A DNA stretch of 23,454 bases from Sulfuritalea sp. (GTDB lineage: Bacteria; Pseudomonadota; Gammaproteobacteria; Burkholderiales; Rhodocyclaceae), in assembly GCA_021738105.1 (NCBI GenBank), contig JAIPCS010000023.1, forward strand, positions 1 through 23,454. Direction: 5' to 3'. Under the pieces are notes generated by a model that worked only from the letters and a program-made list of their open reading frames with translations, ran no database searches and had not been told where the DNA came from. The translations under genes and the position numbers were made by a program. Below are positions 22,365 through 23,454 of the stretch, one piece after another. How positions within the stretch are numbered: the first letter of the stretch is position 1; every line of letters begins with the position of its first letter.

Positions 22365-23414
22365 CTAGAGGCTTACTGCTCGTTTGTGATCAAGCCATGC
22401 AAATGTGCGGACAATCGCTGCACGCAGATCAATTTCAACCTTCAGACCAAGCTCATTGCGCGCTCTTGAAGTGTCCGGAACATAGTAGCTTGACGCGTTA
22501 TCCTCTATTTCATCGCCGAGCAGTATTTCAATCGGGTGCTCACTCGCGTCGGCGATGATTCTGGCAAGATCAAGAATACTTGTCAGGACATCGCTGCCAA
22601 CGTTGTACGTCCGTCCTTTTCTACCTCGTACCAGCATTGTCAGAAGCCAGACTACCAGATCCGCCGCATGGAGATAGCTGCGCATTTGCTTGCCCTTGCC
22701 ACGTATCCTGATCGGACCACCGGCAAGGGCATCCCGCATAAAGCTGCCGGCTGCAAATTTTGATGTTAGCGGCAAGTGCGGGCCGATGAAGGAAAAACCG
22801 CGTGCAACAACGGTGTTTACTTCCGGTGTTAGTGTGGCCAGCAGCTCCGACATCCGTTTTATTTCTCCATAGGCTGATTCCGGGTTGCCGGGATCTGGGG
22901 CGCCAACGCAGGTTTCTGGCAGGCGGCCAAGCTCTCCCGGTTGCGATCCATATACAGCTCCGGAACTAGCCAGCAGAAGCCTTTTGGCCTGGGAATGACG
23001 AGCAAATTGGAGCACACGTTGCATGCTCAACAGGGTGGACATCGTCAGCTCCGCGTCGGAAGAACCAACTTGCGCGGCGGACGGTGTTGCGAAGTGGACG
23101 ATGTAGTCGAATTTTTCTGACAGAAAAATGAAGTCCTCTGTATTACCGCTCAACCAGTGAAAATACGGTTTAACCGCCAGATGCGGCATTTTGTCGAGAA
23201 AGCGCTGCGGGTCGCGGCTCAGCACCGTAGCGCCAACGCCGACTTTCATTGCGTCGTTGGCGGCGGCGATGCTTTCCAGCAGCCAGATGCCGAAAAAGCC
23301 CGTGCCGCCGGTAATGAATAAGCGCGACCCCGCCAGTTCGCGCCACAAAGGTGCCGTATGGGCGAGGATGTGCTCGAGGTCGGTAGCCGGCAGCGGTGGG
23401 CTGGGCGGGTTCAG
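22365..23414 (-). CDS. NAD-dependent epimerase/dehydratase (extended SDR), probable CTG start
   Basis: Extended SDR of 349 residues if started at the CTG at 23414. The dinucleotide-binding motif is FITGGTGFFG, an SSGAVYG strand gives the catalytic serine, and YGEIK (about 182-186) gives the Tyr-x-x-x-Lys pair. FDYIVHFATPS and RSYLHAADLV are further family patterns. The first TTG (23348) leaves out the upstream residues DLEHILAHTAPLW, which look like genuine family sequence, and has no ribosome-binding site. The CTG overlaps the previous stop (CTGA) and has GGGAG seven bases upstream, so I prefer it. The substrate is presumably a nucleotide sugar for the exported glycan; the specific reaction (epimerase, reductase or dehydratase) cannot be decided from motifs. 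Confidence 0.87.
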   Translation of the reverse strand: MNPPSPPLPATDLEHILAHTAPLWRELAGSRLFITGGTGFFGIWLLESIAAANDAMKVGVGATVLSRDPQRFLDKMPHLAVKPYFHWLSGNTEDFIFLSEKFDYIVHFATPSAAQVGSSDAELTMSTLLSMQRVLQFARHSQAKRLLLASSGAVYGSQPGELGRLPETCVGAPDPGNPESAYGEIKRMSELLATLTPEVNTVVARGFSFIGPHLPLTSKFAAGSFMRDALAGGPIRIRGKGKQMRSYLHAADLVVWLLTMLVRGRKGRTYNVGSDVLTSILDLARIIADASEHPIEILLGDEIEDNASSYYVPDTSRARNELGLKVEIDLRAAIVRTFAWLDHKRAVSL

Positions 23415-23454
23415 AGGCCAACTCCCAGAAATTCGCCAATCTTGCCGGCGGCGT
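23411..23454 (-). CDS. 3' end of an unidentified upstream gene (truncated by window edge)
   Basis: Thirteen codons plus TGA are visible, ending KIGEFLGVGL. The frame stops exactly where the SDR gene's CTG starts (CTGA), the same overlap style as elsewhere in the array, which supports this as a real gene end. Too short to identify. Confidence 0.45.
   Translation of the reverse strand, partial: AAGKIGEFLGVGL
23422..23426 (-). promoter_or_regulatory. ribosome-binding site deciding the CTG start of the SDR gene
   Basis: GGGAG (23426-23422 on the minus strand) lies seven bases before the CTG at 23414, inside the end of the preceding gene. It is better than anything preceding the TTG at 23348. 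Confidence 0.5.

Overview
The window is a dense, almost wholly coding surface-glycan locus, probably from a betaproteobacterium; Rhodocyclales or a similar order is a guess based on G+C-rich coding style and gene families, since no rRNA or other taxonomic marker is present. No RNA gene, insertion sequence, phage gene or CRISPR array was seen.

Plus strand, 1-3346: the 3' end of a probable repeat-rich exported protein, an ABC-2-type exporter ATPase, and a TPR-GT41 (SPINDLY/O-GlcNAc-transferase-like) protein. These are chained by short overlaps. They converge on the minus-strand block with only 24 bases between the stops.

Minus strand, 23454 down to 3371: thirteen complete genes plus one gene end read leftwards as one long operon-like array. 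In order of transcription: a gene end; an NAD-dependent epimerase/dehydratase with a probable CTG start; an ABC polysaccharide permease (Wzm type); its ATPase with a C-terminal cargo-binding domain (Wzt type); a class I methyltransferase; a 917-residue protein joining a GT99/KpsC-like N-terminus, a short coiled coil and a GT4 domain; an 820-residue HAD-containing protein; a 436-residue paralogue of its non-HAD half; a thiamine-diphosphate enzyme of the acetolactate synthase family; a zinc-ribbon methyltransferase; a divergent NeuB-family synthase; a GSU2403-family nucleotidyltransferase; a membrane-anchored GT2; a second TPR-GT41 protein; and a polytopic membrane protein.

Reading of the whole: the right part (about 13-23.4 kb) looks like assembly, capping and export of an ABC-transporter-dependent polysaccharide. 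The 917-residue protein resembles WbbB-type terminators, where a retaining beta-Kdo transferase domain is combined with other transferases and a chain-length-setting coiled coil. Its coiled coil contains an exact 21-bp (one heptad) tandem duplication. The middle part (9.1-13 kb) holds a carbon-carbon-bond-forming trio (TPP enzyme, methyltransferase, NeuB-like synthase) suited to an unusual branched or higher-carbon sugar. The left part (3.4-8 kb) holds a lipid-linked GT2, a TPR-GT41 and a membrane protein that could use such sugars on protein or lipid acceptors. Functions are inferred from motifs read by eye; no searches were run.
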